From Cryptomeria japonica (taxonomy: Eukaryota; Streptophyta; Pinopsida; Cupressales; Cupressaceae), in the NCBI RefSeq assembly GCF_030272615.1, contig NC_081406.1, positions 215,819,497 through 215,883,496 on the forward strand: a stretch of DNA of 64,000 nucleotides, given 5' to 3'. Below the pieces are notes generated by a model, which had not been told where the DNA came from, did no database searches, and saw nothing but the letters and a program-made list of their open reading frames with translations. Position numbers and translations under genes: made by a program. Within the stretch, counting starts at the first letter, position 1; the number at the start of each line of letters is the position of its first letter. Shown one piece after another: positions 20,056 to 32,249 of the stretch.

Positions 20056-22861
20056 TGTAAAGACGTAAATCGTTCTAACTTCAATAATATACAAAATACT
20101 CTTTATTCTTAAATAAAATCATAATTTATTTAATGAGTCTATTTCAATTCCACTTTTCCTTCCATAGCTTCTTTTGATCATTCCCTTTATATTGAAATAA
20201 ACACAAAATTTCTACAAAAGATAAAGTTTCTTCATTCAATAAATCAATATATGTAGTATCTCAATCATACAATAATTAGGCATTTCAAGTTGTCATAAGT
20301 TCAATAACAAAATAATACAAAGTAAAGGGTGAGATGCGTCCTTTGATCTGCAACCCAAGCTATCTTCAATGAAATCTTTAGCATGAAGATGAGAACAAGA
20401 TTTAGGCTCTTTTTCTACCCAACCTTGAAGCTTACACTTCCCCAGAATTCTTAGTCAATCAAGAATACCTAACCCTACAAGAATTGCTTAGCAAAATAAT
20501 TCAAAAGACAAGATGGAATCCGGTGCATGCCTAGATGATACATGCATTTTCATTTTTCTAATTCGATTAAGATACAAGCAAGATCAATCAAGGATGTTGT
20601 AGAGTGGATAAATAAAAGAATTCCATCTATTTCAATGGTTATTCAATTGATTACTTGGCTAAGTATAATGCCATGCATAGAAAATAATATAGTTTGGAGA
20701 AAGGAAACTCTCTCTCTATAATCCACATTTGGCACCCATCCTGAAAGGTAACTTTCCACAAACACAAGCCTATCTAGCTTTGTTCACATGAATCTAGAAT
20801 AAATATATATGGAAGACAATCTTTCACCTTTCAATTCTAGCTTCCTATTTCTCATAAGATAAAATTACAATGTTTATAGAAAACAATCTTTTGCCTTTCA
20901 ATTTTGGCTTCCTATTTCTCATAAGATAAAAATATAATGTTTAAGGAAGACAATCTTTCATTAAGTAGAAATAGAAAGAATCAATCTTTTGTTAAAACCA
21001 ATCCTATCTGACAGGAAGCAATCTTTCATGGATAAACAAATATACATCTGAAAGAAAACAATCTTTCGCTTCTATCTTTCAAGAAATTTAAAGACAAGAA
21101 TTAAATATTAAGAAGGTGTAACACATGTATATATCTTACACATAAATGGAAAAAAATGAGTACACATTCCTTTATTCAATTATCAAAACATTTTAAAAGT
21201 GTAATCATTATCTTGCATTCCTTTTCTTATGGTTTAGAATTTCCATGTTTATATCATCTAAGCTCTATATCTTTCCATATGTTTTGGTTTGTCTGCCTCT
21301 TTTCTCAAATAACATATTTAGTTTAATACTAATATGTGACTTTCCATGATTTAAGAACTCAGCTCACTGATTTTACTAATTTTCCTTAACAACAGTCTAA
21401 TGTGGTGGAAATTCATAAAGGACCTATCTATATGGCTTTTCAAATGAGACTCCTAATAATCATCTTTACTTTTCATGCAAGGATCAAATTCGAAAGTGTA
21501 AGTCTTTTCTAGACAAATTCAAAATAAGCTTCAATTTTTAATAATTTGTTATCCTAGTATTTCATCTTCTTTTTTATTCAAATTTACAAGTTTTGTACGC
21601 ACAATCACTCTATCCTCTTACTCTGTTTCTAGAGGATTTGGTGGTCTAATTTCTATGAATTTCACTTATGTTTATCAACAATCTTTTCGAATATCTTTCC
21701 TTAATACATTTACATATAGAATATAATTTTCTAAGAATGTATTTTGATGTCATTTGACATAATTCTCATAATAAAAAATCTTAAAACTATGAGTCTAATT
21801 TTGTCTAAGTCTAATCAAAATAGAACATTGTCTCTTTATATTTCTACAACAAACTTTTTAGGAGAGAGCCTACCTCTGACTGATTCTACTCGATGTATTA
21901 TTATCTTCTTTCTTTCTCACCAAGTTCTCAAGAAGGTCATTATTCCTCTGACATGTCTGCCACTCTTCCTTGTTCCAGAATTTGACTCTTTCCTCTAAAA
22001 TGTGACTCTAAATCTGAGATGATCATCATTGATATTTTACGACTTGGTTGTAAACACATCTAAATCTCCACTACTTTTCTCTTCTACTTTCCATTCTCTA
22101 GTCCCTTGTTGCATCTATCTCCCCCCTCTCTTCCAACTCAATGGTCTATATATAGTGATCCAATCTACCTTCTTGCTCTATGATTCTTAGTTTGTTGCTC
22201 TTCTAATATCACTATTCTCTATAACATTTTTATTCTCTCCATATTTTCTCCTTTTATCTTCTTGTGTCTCTCTATCATTTTTATGTTGCTATTTATCCTA
22301 ATATCGTGCTATGTTTTCTGCAATTCTTTTGGCTTTCAATCACTACTATAACTATCTCTGAAGCCACATCTATTAGTCATAATATAGTTTCAATTTCAAA
22401 TGGTTTAGAACTCATCAAGGAATGTCTACATGTTGACCAAGAACTACAATATCATTTTTAATCATTACCAAACTTTGATAATACTCCTCCACGTCTAACT
22501 GATCTCCTTGACTTAAAGCTAGTGTTAACATGATGATGTCTCACTTATCTCACGGTTTCTGCTAATGTTTGATGAAATGGTTTATCATTACCAACCACCT
22601 CTTTAATAACCTATCAAGTTCTATGCAGAATACAAACACTTAAGTGTTTTTTACGTGAGTGTTTACTACCATCTTTACCAAGTCTCTGCTTTGTCACCTA
22701 ATTCAATTAATATCGACCTACCTAAACCCCTAGTTTGTCATTTTCTTAGCAATTGATTATAGTTAGTCATGGTTCTAGGTCAACTCTTTATCAATGGCTT
22801 CCTATTAACATGCTAGGTTAGTCCCTGAATTAAGTCCACATCTAAGACCCACCACCTTTCC

Positions 22862-22900
<39 letters not shown>

Positions 22901-23688
22901 CTATATTAAAGAAAATCTAAAAGTAAAAGCTTTTAGAAATAAAATGCTTATTCATAATTTTATATATGTATATTTATAAATACATTATTTTGAACGATTA
23001 TGTTTATACAATAAGAAAATAATCACATAAGTGTAATTCAAATAATTACACATAATTCATAGTCACCTATGTATATATAATATATATACATATGATCAAC
23101 TCACATTTATCGAACTAACATGTATAAGAAATTCATATAATTGTTAACACAACAATCATTAATGAAATTAAATCCTCTTTATACTAAGAACATTAAATCA
23201 TCTTTTATAAAGAACGTTAAGTCGCTAGATCACTTAACTCTTTTTCTTTGAAATATCAAACTACTTTTCACTCTTATAGATGAAATAAATGTAACAATTA
23301 CCATTTACTCATAACATTCCTTTTATTCAAAATCATGCATCGATGAAATCACAATTACACAAGCATAAATTTTCTAGTGTAGTGTGTGAGAGATTCCATC
23401 TATTCTAACAAAATCAAAGAGCTAAGACAAATCTACATGTTCTCACCTTCATTTGTGTTCACCTGTTTGTGCATTTACTTGCACTTAGTTACTCATTAGA
23501 AATGATGGTCCCAATTTTGTAATAAAAATTATTACTAATCATTCAATTATATATAAATCATTATAGTGCATTCGATCTCCTATCTTATTTCATTAATAGT
23601 TTTAATTTCATTTTATTTGAATTTCATTTGAAAAAAATAAACATTATTTTCCTAATTAAATAATTATGGAAAAATAGGGTTCGTGATA
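20056..23688 (-). mobile_element. Solo LTR (3.6 kb), gypsy-like, inside copia C gag
   Basis: Flanked by GTCAG (20051-20055) and GTTAG (23689-23693), four of five matching. Removing it with one duplication restores the gag reading (KEIVS then EIKSAGG). Plus-strand ends are TGTAAAGACG and GGGTTCGTGATA. These recall the ends of the gag-only gypsy LTR (TGTAATAACC and GGGTTGTGACA), and the length is nearly the same. I find no internal region or coding signal. It has a TA microsatellite at 22864-22898. The assignment rests on ends, size and duplication. Confidence 0.65.
20815..21075. repeat. Degenerate tandem repeats in the solo LTR
   Basis: A unit of about 70-75 bases (AACAATCTTTCACCTTTCAA, GGCTTCCTATTTCTCATAAG, TAAAAATATAATGTTTA) occurs about twice, followed by shorter copies built on CAATCTTTC. 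The organisation resembles the repeat field in the gag-only gypsy LTR, but the sequence differs. Confidence 0.6.
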
Positions 23689-24270
23689 GTTAGTGAGATC
23701 AAAAGTGCTGGTGGTAAAGTAGAGGATACCATAGTGGTTAGCAAAGTGTTGAGAACCCTTCTACTGGTCTACGCTATTCGAGTTGCAGCCATTTAGGAAC
23801 TCAAGTCTATTGATAAAACAAAGGTAAGTCTTGACTCCATCATTGGTAAACTAACTGCATTTGAATTGAATGGTTATGATGGAAGCTAAGAAATCAGAAT
23901 CTACATTTCGAGCTTCAGTTTCTAATCCAGTGGTAAGGAAAAGTAAAGAAGCTAGTCACAGTCATGAGTCCAAATCCAACAGAGAAGTTGATGATGAGGA
24001 TAGTCTAATTGAGCTTGAAGCATTGTTGGCCAAGTAGTTACCTAGAGGTACCGGTAAGTATAGAGGTAAATTACCTTTGAAGTGTTTTGCATGTAACCGG
24101 ATTGGACATATTGCAGCTAACTCTCCAAATGGAGACAATAAGCATAAATGTGAGAAGTATAAGAAGTACAAAGGCAAAGGTAAAATAGATTGGCTCATTT
24201 CCATTGATGGAGGAATCATAGATGAGGAATCTGAGGGAGATACAAATGAGGACATTGTCTTTGTTTCCAT
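23689..24270 (+). pseudogene. gag: Copia C gag, second fragment with zinc knuckle
   Basis: Continues the gag frame (EIKSAGGKVEDTIVVSKVLR, then SLDSIIGKLTAFEL). Stops occur at about 23795 (TAG), 23888 (TAA) and 24035 (TAG). The zinc knuckle CFACNRIGHIAANS (about 24080-24125) has lost its fourth ligand, Cys to Ser. A Lys/Gly-rich linker leads into protease. Confidence 0.8.
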
Positions 24271-25800
24271 TAAAGAGGAGACATCAGATCATAACGCATT
24301 AGTCTCTCACATGAATAGTTCTGATGATTGGATTATAGATAGTGGTTGTTCACACCACATGACCGGTGACTGAAGTAAGTTTATTACCTTTATGGAATTT
24401 GATGGAGGTGTTGTGAGATTTGGAAATGACTCACCCTACATGGTAAAAGGAAAGGGAACCATTTCTCTTATTGGAAAGAGTAGTGCAGATGATGTCTACT
24501 AGGTTGAAGGATTGAAACACAATCTTTTAAGTGTTTCTCAACTCAATGAAAAAGGTTATCCAATGGAATTCAAGAATGGAATGTACAAAATCTATGGAAG
24601 AAAAGGTGAACTGATTGCAATCAAGAAACAGACAAAAGGTAACTTGTTTCACCTAAATCCTAAAGTCAACAATTGTTTTATTGTTAAAGTAGTAGATAGT
24701 TGGCTTTGGCATCAAATATTTTATCATGTAAATTTTGATAACATAGTAAAAGTCAGTAAGTCCAAATATGTAAGAGGTTTGCCTCAGTTGGACAAGCTGG
24801 TGAATGCTCTGTGTAAGAAATGTCTCTTAGGGAAGATGACATCCTCAAATTTTAAGAGAAAATCTTTCTCAGCTGAACATTTGCTAGATTTGGTTCATAT
24901 AGACCTCTGTGGACCAATAAGGACTAGGAGTATTCAAGGTGATTGGTATTTTATGATCTTCACTAATGATTGCTCAAGAATGATGTGGGTCACATTATTG
25001 AAAGAAAAAATAGAAGCCTTTAGCAATTTTAAGGCATTTAGGGCCTTAGTTGAAAAGGAAAGTGGAAAGAAGATAAAGTGCTTAAGAACTGATCAAGGTA
25101 GTGAATTTACTTCAGAGGAATTTACTAGATATAGTGAAGATAATGGAATTAAGATGTAGCTTTCTACACCTAGGACACCACAAAAAAATGGTATTGTAGA
25201 GAGGAACAATTGGTTAGATGTTGAAGCTACTAGAACTTTGCTAATACAAGGAGGTGTAGCGAAGACTTTCTAGAGAGAAGTTGTCAGCACAGCTATCTAC
25301 ACAATGAACTGGATATTGGTTAAAAGAGGTAAGGATAAAAATCCTTATGAATACTGGTATGGTAGATCACCTAATGTTAGTTACATTAATATTTTTGGCA
25401 GTAATCGTTTTATCAAGAAAGGTGACTATGTTGGTAAGTTTGATGCTAAGAGTGATGAAGGCATATTTTTTGGTTACTCCACCAAGAGAAAAGCCTACAA
25501 ATGTTACAACAACTAGAAAAATAAGATCATTGAAAGTGCTAATGTCCGAGTGGATGAGTGTCTTGAAGATACAGGATGAACTAGTGAGGACAAGAAGGAA
25601 GATGAACCTTATATTTTGATTTTGGAGCCAGAACCTGTAAAGCCAAAAGTTGGTGAAATGAATGCTGCAGTACAAGTTCAACTGAAATAGGTAGATTCTC
25701 TAGAAGATGAAGATAATGGGCAAAAAGAACCTAGAGATCATGATCATGTTATTCCAATGTATGTAAGACTCAATCATAATACTAATTAGATTATTGGAGA
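24271..25800 (+). pseudogene. pol: Copia C protease and integrase
   Basis: Protease active-site segment DWIIDSGCSHHMTG is at about 24327-24370. Integrase follows from about 24680: the zinc-binding HHCC part (WHQIFYHVNFDNI, CKKCLLGK), core HIDLCGPI with the first Asp, LRTDQGSEFTSEE with the second Asp, and QKNGIVERN with the Glu. The C-terminal part includes FGSNRFIKKGD and GIFFGYSTKRKAYKCYN. Stops are at 24371, 24500, 25157, 25271, 25514, 25577, 25688 and 25787. No frameshift is needed, so the catalytic residues survive in a gene that cannot be translated. Confidence 0.88.
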
Positions 25801-27398
25801 TAAAGATGTTATTGTGTTCACTAGAAGAAGAATAAGAGAGAATTCTTGTATGATCTCCACTATTGAGCCTAGAAAAACAAAGAATTTTTTTGGAGATGAT
25901 CACTGCAATAAGGCTATGGAAGAAGATCTTGACCAGATTGAGAAGAACAATACATGGACCCTAGTACCCAAATCGGTGAGCAAAAATGTAATAGGTACTA
26001 AATGGGTATTCAAAAATAAATTGAATGAAGATGGAGTAGTAGTCAGAAACAAAGCCAGACTGGTATGCAAAGGCTATGCACAAAAAGAAGGAGAAGACTA
26101 TGGCAAGACATTTGTACCAGTTGCTAGATTGGATGGTGTTAGAACACTACTTGTATTTGCAACATATAGAGGATTCAAAGTATATTAGATGGATGTGAAG
26201 TCAGGATTTCTAAATGAAATACTGGAAGAGGAAGTCTACATTGAACAGCCAGATGGTTATGCTTTGATTGATGCAAAGGATATGGTGTCTAAACTACACA
26301 AGGAACTATATGGTTTAAATCAAGTACCAAGAGAATGGTATGAAAGACTACATTCACACTTGGTGATGATAGGTTTTTAGAGAACCAGTGAAGACATCAA
26401 TATATATCTCAAGACTAAAGGAGATAAGATACTAGTTAGTGAGGTATTTGTGGATGATATTATTTTTGGAGGCAATGATGACATGAGTGATGACTTTGCA
26501 AATGAGATGAAAATTTAATTTGAGATGTCTCTTGTAGGAGAGATAAAATTATTTATAGGTTTGAAAATTCAACAAATGAAGAATGGTATCTTTATCACAT
26601 AGTCTAGAAATGTGAAAGAGGTATTGAAGACATTTCGAATGGAAGACTATAAACTAGTTGGGACACCAATGGTTATAGGCTATAAAATGTCTACAGATGA
26701 TGATGATGCATCCATTCATGAAGAGGAGTATAGGTCTATGATAGGGAAACTGCATTATTTTGTTCACAACAAACCGGATATTGTTTATGCAGTAGGATTA
26801 GTTGCCAAATTTTATAAGAACCCGAAAGAGACACACATGGTAGCAACTAAAAGGATATTTAGATATTTGAAAGGTACTATTGATTATGGATTATGGTATC
26901 CATATGCAAGTAATTTTGATTTCAAAGTGTATACAGATGTAGACTAGGCAGGAAATGTTGATGACATGAAGAGTACAACCGGAGGTGCATTATTTCTTGG
27001 AGGAAGGCTTGTATCTTGGAGCAGCAAGAACAAAAGATGTATATCATAGTCAACTATTGAAGTTGAATATGTTGCAGTGTATGAATTGTACCCATGCAAT
27101 CTGGATGAAACACATTCTAGAAGGTTTTAAGTTGAAGATTACAGAACTGGTAAGGATTTTTTGTGATAACACGAGTGCAATAAATATTTCAAAGAACTTG
27201 GTGTTGCATGCTAGAACCAAGCATATAAATCTTAAATATCATTTCTTGAGAGAAACAGTGCAGAGTAAAGATGTGCTACTGGAGCATGCATCTACTAGGG
27301 AACAACTAGCAGATATCTTTACTAAACCTCTGCCTAAGGCTACTTTTGAGTATCTTCGAGGTAAACTAAGGGTTGTTCCACTACATGAGGTAAGTTAA
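25801..27398 (+). pseudogene. pol: Copia C reverse transcriptase and RNase H
   Basis: Reverse transcriptase (RVT_2) from about 25907 has NTWTLVP, GTKWVFKNKLNEDG, MDVKSGFLNE (normally FLNG), ELYGLNQVPREWY and the box FVDDIIFGG. RNase H has YTDVD at about 26931, KSTTGGALFLGG, FCDNTSAINISKN, ARTKHINLKYHFL and QLADIFTKPLPKATFEYL, ending at TAA 27396-27398. Stops are at 26186, 26378, 26516, 26600, 26945 and 27047, and a single frameshift lies near 27075-27085. Close to copia A in motifs, but more decayed. Confidence 0.9.
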
Positions 27399-27546
27399 GC
27401 CAATGTGGAAGACATCAGTACTAGAGCTTATTGAAGATCTTCAAGCAGGATTGGTGTAGAGTGGAGCTACTCCGTAGGGGGAGTAACTTGTTGCAGAATA
27501 GTGAAGTATGACATTGTATGTTTTACTTTCACTTTGGCATTATTGT

Positions 27547-27755
27547 CAAAGGGAGAGAAGAACTATATGATTGATACGAGAAGAACTGTAACCAGTTACT
27601 AGCTGAATAAATGGAGACTCGGTTGAAGGAGATTACATGGAGTACATGGAAAAATATAAACTAGGATTCCTATACCTATGTATGTGCATTACTCTCAATC
27701 ATCACAATCAAAGGGTGTTGATATTTGTCTTTCCATCAATACCAAAGGGGGAGAT
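27547..27755 (+). other. Multiple polypurine tracts of copia C
   Basis: CAAAGGGAGAGAAG lies at about 27547 and CAAAGGGGGAGAT at 27743-27755, next to the LTR. An extra GTAGGGGGAGTAAC lies at about 27474. No ORF of note lies between 27399 and 27755. Confidence 0.75.
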
Positions 27756-29173
27756 TGTTGGCATTTCATAAAGATTGCATTAATGAAGTATAAGTGTTGT
27801 CATTGATGTCAATTGTAACTGGCAATGAAGTTGTATTGCAACTGGTAGTGATGCAGTAATGCAACTGATAGTTGACCAGTGAAGGAAACCGGTATTACTA
27901 TTGTAGCAGAGAGATCAATCGGTAACCCTTACCTATTGATATGACAAACCCTAACCAATGGATCTTGGTGAATCAGCTGTGTTGATTTATAATTGAATGG
28001 TGATCAAAGATGATTATTCCACGTATGCATGATGCCCATGATGAGTTTCAAGTGGTTTTTGGCATGTAGAGATAATTGTTTTATCTTGGGAATGAGCGAG
28101 TACATTCCATGAAGTGGAAACTGCATGATGAGTTACAGGATTCGATGAATGATGATCAAGGAGAATTTGAGGTTGTCTAGGAAAATTTGCAGATGATTTT
28201 TATGTAATCCAATGATTATGTCTGAATTGATTTGTTAGTAATCTCTATGAGATCTTAGGTTTTGTGATGTGTTACCGATCTATTATTTTGCTTATAAGGT
28301 CGATGAGTTGTTTGATAGTAGCATTAGAAATTTTGGTTAAGTGTTAGTGTGATTGATTGTCGAGCTAGGAGTATTTGTAGAATGTTTTGAAGGTAGGTAG
28401 GAGCATGAATAAGATCTAATCAAGAAGAGTAGTTCTATTACCAAATAAGCAAAAACCCTATTGTTATCTAACAATTATAGTAGTTAAATCCCTTAACTAG
28501 GTAAGCTTTAATAGGCTTGGTGTTTTCTAAATCCTCTAACCAGGTGATCCATTAGCTTAGATTTAAAATCCTCTATCAAGGTTACTCCTAACAGGGTATT
28601 TCCTTTAATAGGGTATTGTAGTCAATCCCTTAACCGAGTGCTCCTTAATTGGATATGTTCATAACAGGACATATTTGTAAAGCTTCTAACAAGGGTTGGC
28701 TCCTAACAAGGATAAATTCAGAAGAGTTCAAAATACTTGTGGGTAATCATCCCTAGCATGGTTTTTTCCCATTTGGGTTTCCATGTCAAAAATCATTGTG
28801 TCAAGTGGTGAATGGTTTTTGTGGTTTTGTTTTTATATGGTTAATTTGTCTAACTAGTAAAGCAACTTAAATGTGTTAATATGACCAGAAGTGATTTGAA
28901 AAGTGCTATTACTAATGTTAGTAAAGTGTTTTGATGTTTTGGTTAAATGGTTAGATATTTTCAGATCCATTTCACTGTTATATTGGTATTCCAGTCAATC
29001 GGTACACTTGACAATGTAGTTGCAGTTTATAGTTCAGTGTTGAACCGCTTAGTTTAGTGATTGATTTATGAGCTGGGTTTGAGTTTGGTTAAAGTTTATT
29101 TTTTTTTCCATCTACTGATTCACCCCCCCCTCTCAGTAGTTGTATAGATCCTTATTGATTTATCATATCATCA
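27756..29173 (+). repeat. 3' LTR of copia C
   Basis: 1,418 bp, starting TGTTGGCATTTC and ending CATATCATCA, followed by the CATAT duplication. It is the uninterrupted copy against which the three 5' LTR segments can be read. The CTGATTCACC cytosine run is near 29110-29135. Confidence 0.82.
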
Positions 29174-29178
29174 CATAT

Positions 29179-30216
29179 CACGATTAGTTTGTTTGGGATT
29201 TGATGACTCAGATACTATCGTTTGTTCTAGTAAGCCTTTTGGTCACCAGTAAGGGTTTTATCAATAGAGCTTTGTTGAATATATTTTGATGCACATGATA
29301 AGTGGTGTTGGTGTGGCTTCTAGATGGCTTTCAAGATGTTGTTGGTTATCTTTTTTGTATTCTTGTTGATCGATGGTGTTGCATTTAGGACTAGACCTAA
29401 TGCTATCTTATTCTACGAGGTTATGGATCAACTTATGTAATGTGTTGATGGGTGATCCTGATACATTACCGAAAGGATTCATTGATTGGATTATGTTGTT
29501 TTAGTCTTAGGCCGACTTGGTTGATCATTGGATTGAGGGTTTATGTTATGAATTTATTGTATTATCTTTTAGTTGGTTGACCTAATTTTTTAGGTCCCGA
29601 GTTGGTATAAATATGATGTAAGATCTCTTTGTAGATCATGGGATTATGGTTATGGGATGGTTATGCAATTACCTATGTGACTAATGTTGTAATCATATGC
29701 AGTAGTTTTAGTTGATCATAGGTGCTCAAATTGGGTCGGTAAGAGAGGTTTAAGACCTCTCGTACTAAGCTTAACTAGAACTATACTCAGTCATAAGAGA
29801 TGCTACCTTTGTAGTTCACTCTTCTTTCCGAATTGTACTCGAGATTTATTTTGTAGTTAGTAAGGCTCATTTTTTTATGAGCAATGCGCTCTAGGTTGTT
29901 AGTCTTCCTGTATGTGCAGGCCCCTCATTTGTAATCACATACTTACAACATAATTATTTTCTGACTATGGGTAGGCTTCCCATCATGTTTTTTCTCTTTA
30001 CCGGGTTTTCCACTTATAAATCTTGGTGTCATGTATTTTGGATGGCTTGTAATTGTTCTATGATTTATGTTTATGCTTAATTACTATATCAGTTATTCTA
30101 TTATTGGGTTTATGTGTTTTGGTAATAAGGATTTGAATGCTTAAAGTTTTGTAATGTATTGAAAACTGATTTAGCCCCCCTCTCAGTTGTCCTTTGGTTA
30201 TCTAAGTTGTCTAACA
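29179..30216 (+). repeat. 3' LTR of copia B, second part
   Basis: Resumes after copia C. It includes a TATAAAT box (29606-29612), the GCGCTCTAGGTTGTTAGTC and GTGCAGGCCCC segments, a cytosine run with CTCAGTTGTCC, and the end TTGTCTAACA. With 10836-11035 it makes an LTR of about 1.24 kb. Confidence 0.8.
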
Positions 30217-30990
30217 ATAGGATCTATTTGTTTTAGGCCACAAGCAATAGGTCACCTTGAGCCTTTTCTTAGAGCTACCATCATGGGTAGAAACTATAGA
30301 GAAACTATCTGGGACATTTCCATAGAAAGGGTTGCATACCCACCAAAATAGTTTAGATTAAACCCTAGTGAGAAAACATAACTACATACTTTACTCTATG
30401 ATCCCATGCCGAAACGGGTATGTAGGTAGTCTATGGATGGAGTTGTCCCTAGTACTCAAGCATTCAGGGATGGGGTCTAGGATTTTAGTTAAGGCAAGTA
30501 GATGGTTTATGAAGTTCCTTGGCCTCTTGATCAAAGGGGATATAATTACTAATTAGAAGATTTTAAGAAACTTAAAAAATCAATGCATACTTAGAAGGAA
30601 TCTCGTATGGATTCACTTGACTTCTCAAGGCTTTAGGCCAAATTCTGATGCAGAATTCAAGCTTGTGTTATGTTATTTTATTTACTCCTAAGGATGGTGA
30701 CCTCGGTGCACTCCTAGTAGATGAATGTAGTTCTTAGAGAGTGACTAAGGACCCAGATGGTCCCAATGAGTCTTTGTCTCTAGTCAGAGCACTTCCTATC
30801 CCAAAAAAGATAGATGCCTATCCCGAATTGGATATATGCCTAACCCATATGGTTAGATTTGTACCTCAAATGGTTGAATTCCTATTCTGTTTGGGTAGAT
30901 GCCTAGAGTATGAAATTGAATCAAACACGATTAAGAATAATTTTATAAAAAATTCAATTTTTTTTTAGTTCAGTAGAGTGGGTTATTACA
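30217..30990 (+). repeat. Fragment of a gypsy LTR, same family as the gag-only element, opposite orientation
   Basis: Its reverse complement aligns in order with 3485 to about 4250: TGTAATAACCCA at the end, the CATACGGGATAG-like minisatellite, GTGCACCGAGGTC, GAATCCATACGAGATTCC, and CCTATTGCTTGTGGCC. It ends GGGTTATTACA at 30990 with no primer-binding site after it, so it is a 3' or solo LTR. Its other portion lies left of copia B. This is the outermost and probably oldest layer of the nest. Confidence 0.8.
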
Positions 30991-31521
30991 TACTCATGGG
31001 TAGTTGAGTTACACACCTTTTTTTGTCTTGTTGTGCCACCTCACATAACCACTATTTAATCATTTCCTAAGTGGGCTATGGAGTAGTTGGGTTTCTCACC
31101 AACTTTTGGCTTTATGTGCAAACTTTCTCAACTCCTTTCTTGTCTTCATATAAGGAGTTTATGCCACATGTTTTGACATTTACGCAATTTGCAAAACCTC
31201 CCACTTTTTAAGGGGAGTGGTAGTTAATGCGCCTCTTAGATGTATATGCTATTTTTTCTATATAATAATAGCTATACTCTCACCTTCGCTAATTTAGTGA
31301 TAGCTTTATGAGAGTTTTCTCAAAATCATCTTCTTTATCTCTATTTTTCTCTCATTTTAGATTTCTCTTCATTCAACTATTTTGATATTTGATCATCTAT
31401 TGCTTGGAGTTGCATGTGATCTATGACCGACATCAAATCCTAGATTGGTCCTCTCTTCTCATAGAATCCAACAAATCATACTTGTAAAGAATCCATTTGG
31501 CATAAGAGACTATGTTCAAAT
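30991..31521. other. No recognisable feature
   Basis: AT-rich sequence. I see no open frame with family motifs and no clear repeat boundary. It may be the upstream pol region of the copia relic, decayed beyond recognition. Confidence 0.5.
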
Positions 31522-31917
31522 ATTGGAATAAAACAAGGTGTAGTAACAATTTATTGTAATAGTTAGAGTGTAATCTACCCAGCTAAGAAGCCAATATTTT
31601 ATGCTCAAAACAAAGACATTGATGTTTAGTATCATTTTGTCAAATATATGGTTGAGGATGACACAATGAACCTAGTTAAGGTAGAGACTTTGATGAATGT
31701 TGCAGATTCTTTAACTAAGTCTATGATCACAAGGAGGTTTAGATGGTGTTTAGAGTTTATGGGCCTATGGACCCTAGCAATTGAATTATTGTGTAGATAC
31801 TCCCCTTTCTCTTGCAAGGTGTTTGATAACAAGGAGAATGTTATGAAAATAATGTTTGAAGCTTACATATACATAAGGTTACTATTTTTAGTAACTTTTC
31901 ATTTTAGCATAGATTAG
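31522..31917 (+). pseudogene. pol: Copia relic: C-terminal RNase H of another lineage
   Basis: One frame gives IGIKQGVVTIYCNS, PAKKPIFYAQNKDIDV, YHFVKYMVEDDTMNLVKVET, NVADSLTKSMITRRFRWC. This is the typical end of pol in copia lineages whose RNase H ends NVADSLTKSVS..KF.WC, unlike copia A, B and C, which end IADIFTKPLP. Two stops (after YCNS and after DIDV) are both TAG where Gln is usual. The upstream pol is not recognisable. Confidence 0.8.
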
Positions 31918-32249
31918 TCCGAAAAATTTCCCAAAGCTTTTAATTGGTATGACAATAAATTTTTGCTGCAAGATCATGTCTATATTTGAATATATTAAAG
32001 TTTACATTTTTTAAAGTTGCGAACGAAGGTTTTGGAGTCAATTTTGATGGATTTAGAGGCTTGAAAAATGGTCTAAAAGTGTTTGTAACCAATAAAGTGG
32101 ATTATAGCATGACAGACCATGTCATGAGATTTTTGGCACTTCAAATGGTTCATCAATCAAACACTCAATTCAAAAGTTATTGCCTCCAAAAATTGGGTCT
32201 ATTTAAATAAGAGATATAAAAATGCATCAGACACACAGATGAGTTTTAA

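Larger units (their letters stand above)
11036..29173 (+). mobile_element. Copia C: full-length but decayed Sirevirus-like element with three nested insertions
   Basis: Flanked by the target duplication CATAT (11031-11035 and 29174-29178). It contains an interrupted 5' LTR, gag fragments, protease, integrase, reverse transcriptase, RNase H, polypurine tracts and a 3' LTR. The first 220 bases of the two LTRs differ at roughly one base in ten, so it is an old insertion. Nested inside are the elements at 11310-12155, 12576-19109 and 20056-23688, each with its own target duplication. Without them and their duplications it is about 7.1 kb. Confidence 0.85.
10020..30216 (+). mobile_element. Copia B: host element split by copia A and copia C
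   Basis: B is visible as RNase H (10020-10479), a polypurine region, and a 3' LTR in two parts (10836-11035 and 29179-30216) separated by copia C. Its 5' half lies left of copia A, outside the window. Its LTR ends GTTGTCTAACA at 30216. What follows is the inside of a gypsy LTR (30217-30990), so B was inserted into that older LTR. Confidence 0.8.
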
